Shown: piece after piece, positions 5,832-8,204 of the stretch
Layout: every line of letters begins with the position of its first letter
Position numbering within the stretch: position 1 is the first letter of the stretch
Assembly (NCBI GenBank): GCA_948949055.1
Contig: CARBWQ010000030.1
Location: forward strand, 1 to 8,204
Direction of reading: 5' to 3'
Origin: an uncultured Eubacteriales bacterium
GTDB taxonomy: Bacteria > Bacillota > Clostridia > Christensenellales > UBA1242
Length of the DNA: 8,204 nucleotides
Position numbers and translations under genes: made by a program
The notes under the pieces: generated by a model
Databases searched by the model: none
What the model was told of the DNA's origin: nothing
Seen by the model: the letters and a program-made list of their open reading frames with translations, nothing else

Positions 5832-6359
5832 AAACCTCAAAAAAATCACTTTGACTTTCCTGACTGTCTCCCTCATTTTCGTTCTCTTTCTCTCTGAGTT
5901 TTCTACCTTTTTTACTAAGATTTTCACTTATTTTGCAAAGGATTGCACATAATCCTATTACTGCAACACTTGAAGACATGATTGATACAGCTGTAACTGC
6001 TTTATTATCAAAATCATTATAAGTAGCCACTTGCTCGTCAGTCGCTCTTTCTTTCATAAATTCAGAAAATATATTTCCTCTATCAAGTTCATCTACTTTT
6101 TTTAAATACTCTGATTTAGACATCTCTCCATTATTAAATGCGACTTGATATTCTGCTAACTTCTCACTCGTGAATTCGTCATACTCAGCAGAAGCCTTCA
6201 TTTCTCCACTATAACGCCCTGCTAAGCATGCATAAGCAAAAGCTGTTGGAACCGATGCAATAAAGGTCTACGCTCCTAACCCAATATCGCAATAGCAGAT
6301 ATGTCAATAACATTTGACAACTTAAAATAATCATTTGATTTTAATTTGCTCTTTTTCAT
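5830..6359 (-). pseudogene. Array gene C: broken two-membrane-segment paralogue
   Basis: The intact-looking part is a 123-codon frame from an ATG at 6201, but the family's N-terminal third lies upstream in another frame. From an ATG at 6359 one reads MKKSKLKSNDYFKLSN, then VIDISAIAILG, matching the LK-[ST]-x(3)-[YF]-K start and first hydrophobic segment of genes A and B. It ends at TAG (6276-6278). The next frame, in phase with the 6201 ORF, supplies GLGA, a TAG (6268-6270), and then TFIASVPTAFAYACLAGRYS leading into the ORF. So a one-base frameshift and a nonsense codon have accumulated. The central SHOCT-like part (EKLAEYQVAFNNGEMSKSEY) and segment 2 (about 69-92 of the ORF) remain. The ribosome binding site before 6359 is poor (GATGG) and no consensus promoter is seen, unlike in A and B. 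Translation from 6201 would give a protein with one membrane segment; no good ribosome binding site supports it. Confidence 0.82.
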
Positions 6360-6479
6360 AATTACCATCATTTTTTTATTATTAAAAGTAAAATAAGCCA
6401 AGCCTATCTATTTATACAAGGAGCGAAATGCTTGCTTGCACTGATGAGAACGACGACGCCTAAAATCACGCAATAAGAA

Positions 6480-6530
6480 CTGAAAAGTATTTTCAGAACA
6501 ATCGTTAGATTGTTGTTGTCGTCAGACAAC
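6480..6530. repeat. Three contiguous perfect hairpins
   Basis: Three perfect inverted repeats abut without a spare base: CTGAAAA-GTA-TTTTCAG (6480-6496; the seven-base arms flank GTA), AACAATC-GTTA-GATTGTT (6497-6514) and GTTGTC-GTCA-GACAAC (6515-6530). The local composition is less AT-rich than the flanks. A looser inverted pairing, CGACGAC (6452-6458) with GTCGTC (6518-6523 region), could enclose part of it. No T-run follows on either strand, so it does not look like a simple terminator. It lies in the 218-base gap between the broken copy C and remnant D. Confidence 0.7.
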
Positions 6531-6577
6531 TTCTTATAAGTGTTATAACTTAACAAATATATTTATTTAATTTCCAA

Positions 6578-6697
6578 CTATATTCGTTCCATCATTTCTT
6601 CTGGTTTACTTATTGAAATACAAGCTATCCCAGCAAGTAAAGTCGTTGCTACAAAACCCTACTCAGCTATACCTGCTTTTGCAGCATCTTTTAAACT
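6578..6697 (-). pseudogene. Array remnant D: C-terminal membrane segment of a fourth paralogue
   Basis: Directly after the stop codon of gene B, the minus strand reads SLKDAAKAGIAE, a TAG stop (6659-6661), then GFVATTLLAGIACISISKPE and EMMERI before a final TAG (6578-6580). The hydrophobic stretch followed by a polar, charged end matches the position and character of segment 2 plus tail in gene A (SAKKITNVGLITGLSLLVAS). It has no start, no ribosome binding site and an internal stop, so it is not a gene. It is best read as the leftover 3' end of another copy after duplication or recombination at the end of gene B. The similarity is short and lies in a hydrophobic region, so confidence is limited. 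Confidence 0.5.
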
Positions 6698-7206
6698 TAC
6701 ATTCCACTTTCAGTTTCGCAACGATCATTTGGCTCAGTAGGCTTATACTTTTCTTTAATTACTTTTGATCCCAGAGATAATACTAATGAAAAAGGGAGCA
6801 ACATAGTACCCACAATTACTGCTGATAAAGAATTGTTAATTTTCTTATCAAGATTTTCAATCTTAGCTAATTGCCCTTCATCTCCTTTTTCTTTTAAATA
6901 TCCAGCAAAATTTCTATCTAAACTTTTAAACTTTTCTTCGAATTCAGGTTCGCTAATTTTTCCACTGATAAAATCATAAAAATACTCATTAAATTTATTT
7001 CTCGAATAGATCTGAAAATCAGAAGACTGAGAAATATTATCTTCAATTTTCGCTTTTTCCGATGTATAGTCTAACCCGACTAAAACAGATGTTAGCGCAG
7101 TAATTCCACCACAGAAAGTCAAAGCAAGTGATGTATTGAATATTACAACTGCTAATTTATAAGCTTTATCAGACTTTAAATTAATACCTTTACTCAATTT
7201 TCTCAT
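6697..7206 (-). CDS. Array gene B: two-membrane-segment protein with SHOCT-like centre (169 aa)
   Basis: The function is unknown. The start ATG (7206-7204) follows GGAGGAAA and a perfect promoter (7229-7256). The N-terminus has the family motif NLKSDKAYKL (9-18). Hydrophobic segment 1 is at about 19-45, and segment 2 at about 128-148. The central region includes NKFNEYFYDFISGKISEPEF (70-89), aligning without gaps to the same part of gene A and the broken copy C. Conserved positions are F64 and Y67 before it, K71-F72, Y75, F79, G82, I84 and E87 within it, and a charged helix after it. Compared with A it lacks the Glu-rich tail and ends CETESGM, exactly where the fourth-copy remnant begins, so its natural C-terminus may have been altered by recombination. 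No terminator of quality is seen before remnant D. Confidence 0.88.
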   Translation of the reverse strand: MRKLSKGINLKSDKAYKLAVVIFNTSLALTFCGGITALTSVLVGLDYTSEKAKIEDNISQSSDFQIYSRNKFNEYFYDFISGKISEPEFEEKFKSLDRNFAGYLKEKGDEGQLAKIENLDKKINNSLSAVIVGTMLLPFSLVLSLGSKVIKEKYKPTEPNDRCETESGM

Positions 7207-7228
7207 TTAACTTTCCTCCGTCTAACTA

Positions 7229-7256
7229 ATTATACTCTTAAATGGACATTTGTCAA
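7229..7256 (-). promoter_or_regulatory. Consensus promoter of array gene B
   Basis: On the minus strand a perfect TTGACA (7251-7256) and a perfect TATAAT (7229-7234) are 16 bases apart, as in gene A. The small palindrome GACATTTGTC (7245-7254) overlaps the -35 box. The region upstream (7257-7320) is A/T-tract-rich and could serve as an UP element. Confidence 0.88.
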
Positions 7257-7320
7257 TATTATTTATTTTGAAAATTTAGATTTATAATTTAAAATTTAAA
7301 ATAGATTTTTATTCCTATTC

Positions 7321-7349
7321 AAAAAGGCACTTAATTCAAGTGCTTTTTT
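7321..7349. terminator. Terminator downstream of the regulator remnant, possibly bidirectional
   Basis: GCACTT (7327-7332) pairs with AAGTGC (7338-7343) around AATTC. Flanking A5 and T6 runs add pairing with one bulged G. T-runs follow in both directions. It lies just after the stop of the XRE-like remnant on the minus strand, which it probably served. Confidence 0.75.
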
Positions 7350-7358
7350 ATCTGCATT

Positions 7359-7520
7359 CTAAAATCCTATTTCAAATAATTCATTTGGAGTTATATCAAG
7401 CAATTTACATGAATCATAAATTTTTTGATAGTTGCTCATTGACTAAAATACAACATCTCAAAAGCATTTTTGCCAAAATTGTATGTCTATCTCTTTTAAA
7501 GTTAATAAGAAAACACGCAT
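7359..7520 (-). pseudogene. Probable remnant of an XRE-type helix-turn-helix regulator
   Basis: Reading one minus-strand frame from an ATG at 7520 gives MRVFLLTLKEIDIQFWQKCF, stop, DVVF, stop, SMSNYQKIYDS, then CKLLDITPNELFEIGF and TAG (7359-7361). The last part closely fits the end of XRE/Cro-type DNA-binding domains, which typically read L-x-x-I-x-x-x-L-x-[IV]-[ST]-x-x-E-L-[FL]. The SMSNY element fits the recognition helix, and LKEI-x(6)-QK the first helices. The normal stretch between SNYE and the last helix is shortened by about ten residues. Two stops and the deletion mean it is not functional as a whole. A 26-codon ORF from 7439 remains, without a good ribosome binding site. The call rests on motif resemblance only. 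Confidence 0.42.
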
Positions 7521-7546
7521 TAAATTCGTGTTATTCTTTCGTCCCT

Positions 7547-7579
7547 AAAAAAAGTATATTGTATAAACAATATACTTTT
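7547..7579 (-). terminator. Strong intrinsic terminator of the zinc-ribbon gene
   Basis: AAAAGTATATTGT (7550-7562) pairs perfectly with ACAATATACTTTT (7567-7579), a 13-base-pair stem with loop ATAA. In the minus direction it is followed by seven T (complement of 7547-7553). It lies 41 bases after the stop codon at 7620-7622. Confidence 0.92.
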
Positions 7580-7619
7580 CATTTTTTAAATAACGCAAAA
7601 AATATATACTCTGTTTTAC

Positions 7620-8204
7620 TTACTTATTTTCTAATTCCTCATCTTGTTCTGAACTTATTTCTTTTTCATTGGAAGAAATACAAGCTTGTTTTACTAAATT
7701 GAATCTAATAGGTTCAACATTAAACCACTTAGACTGCCCCTTAGAAAGTCTTTCGCCATCTGACAACGCGATTGTCATATCAAAATCTGCCATTGCTCGA
7801 ACATGTCGTTTACCTTTATATTCTATTTCATAAAATAAATCATTATCTGGAACTCCGTTGAATCGTTTGTAAGTTCCTTTAAATTTCCCAGCCTGAAATA
7901 AACTTTCCAACTCTTCTTGGTTCTCTGCGAGAGATTGAGGATATACTAACCCCTCAAAGTTAATACTATTTTTATCACTAGATGTGCGTTTTTCTTCCAC
8001 AATTAGGACATTCTTCATCATCTTCAAAAAGCTGACATCCACAATCGCAATAAATTTCATTATCTAAACATTCAAATTCATCACTCTCAAAAGAAAAATA
8101 TTCATTTTCCACTAACTTCTCTACCCCTTTATGAATAATATCAGTTTCATTAAGTACCATAACTATATCTTTTATAAGTTTTCTATTACCAGAAACTGTT
8201 GATA
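7620..8204 (-). pseudogene. Zinc-ribbon protein gene split by a frameshift; 5' end beyond the window
   Basis: Two overlapping minus-strand frames together give one protein. The upstream frame is open to the right edge (reading STVSGNRKLIKDIV before the ATG at 8160, which lacks a ribosome binding site), so the true start is outside. It runs through an acidic segment to a zinc-ribbon-like part, YCDCGCQLFEDDEECPNCGR, then stops at TAG (7978-7980). The second frame continues sensibly after the A5 run (7989-7993): SSDKNSINFEGLVYPQSL and so on to WFNVEPIRFNLVK, ending at 7620. Removing one A from the run would join the frames as CPNCGRKRTSSDKN. The first cysteine pair reads C-D-C-G rather than the usual C-x-x-C-G. 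The late motif KWFNVEPIRFNL resembles the WFKVEPIKWRVL motif I recall from DUF6273-type proteins; this is tentative, and the C-terminus after it looks short for that family. The shift may be a real lesion or a sequence error. Confidence 0.72.

Noticed and set aside
5830..6201. Intact 123-residue gene starting at 6201
   Set aside because: The paralogues show that the missing N-terminal third is encoded upstream in broken frames, and no good ribosome binding site precedes 6201. It was recorded as a pseudogene instead.
6504..6553. Possible integron attC-like core sites (GTTAGAT at 6504-6510, ACTTAAC near 6547)
   Set aside because: The core motifs are in the wrong order for an attC site, no integrase or cassette structure is present, and such short motifs arise by chance.
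7978..8000. Programmed ribosomal frameshift joining the zinc-ribbon frames
   Set aside because: The needed shift is +1, the local codons (AGA AAA ACG) match no known +1 site, and there is no slow stop codon at the shift point. A lesion or read error is simpler.

Overview
The window is very AT-rich (long spacers of almost only A and T). It uses strong AGGAGG-type ribosome binding sites, perfect or near-perfect TTGACA/TATAAT promoters and hairpin-plus-T-run terminators. This points to a low-GC Gram-positive bacterium (Firmicutes, Clostridia-like; inferred from sequence style only). Every protein gene lies on the minus strand; the only plus-strand gene is a tRNA-Ala(UGC) with its own promoter and terminator. 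Nearly every gene has its own promoter and/or terminator, so the layout is a row of single-gene units rather than an operon.

Layout. 1-198: 5' end of a secreted or membrane-anchored protein. 433-580: tRNA-Ala unit. 815-3035: unit for a 703-residue protein with a long N-terminal coiled coil, one membrane segment and a C-terminal domain predicted outside the cell. The membrane segment and the residues before it look like an internal type IV prepilin signal. 3068-4047: an HD-domain phosphohydrolase gene; its promoter and leader lie in a long inverted repeat that could also act as a terminator. 4069-4965: two small charged proteins (106 and 85 residues) that are paralogues of each other, separated by a structured AT-rich spacer.

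5088-7256 is the most unusual part: a tandem array of a two-membrane-segment protein family with a short central motif that resembles SHOCT domains (my inference). Two copies are intact (5198-5740 and 6697-7206). One is broken by a frameshift plus a stop codon (5830-6359). A fourth survives only as a C-terminal membrane-segment remnant (6578-6697). The two intact copies share the same promoter design. Between the broken copies lie three perfect hairpins packed with no bases between them (6480-6530).

7321-8204 holds more decay: a probable remnant of an XRE-type helix-turn-helix regulator, then a zinc-ribbon gene that enters from the right edge and is split by a one-base shift at an A5 run. The right third of the window therefore looks like an accessory region undergoing duplication and gene loss. 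No transposase, integrase, rRNA or CRISPR array is visible. Functions are unknown for most proteins; only the HD hydrolase and the tRNA have a clear biochemical identity.
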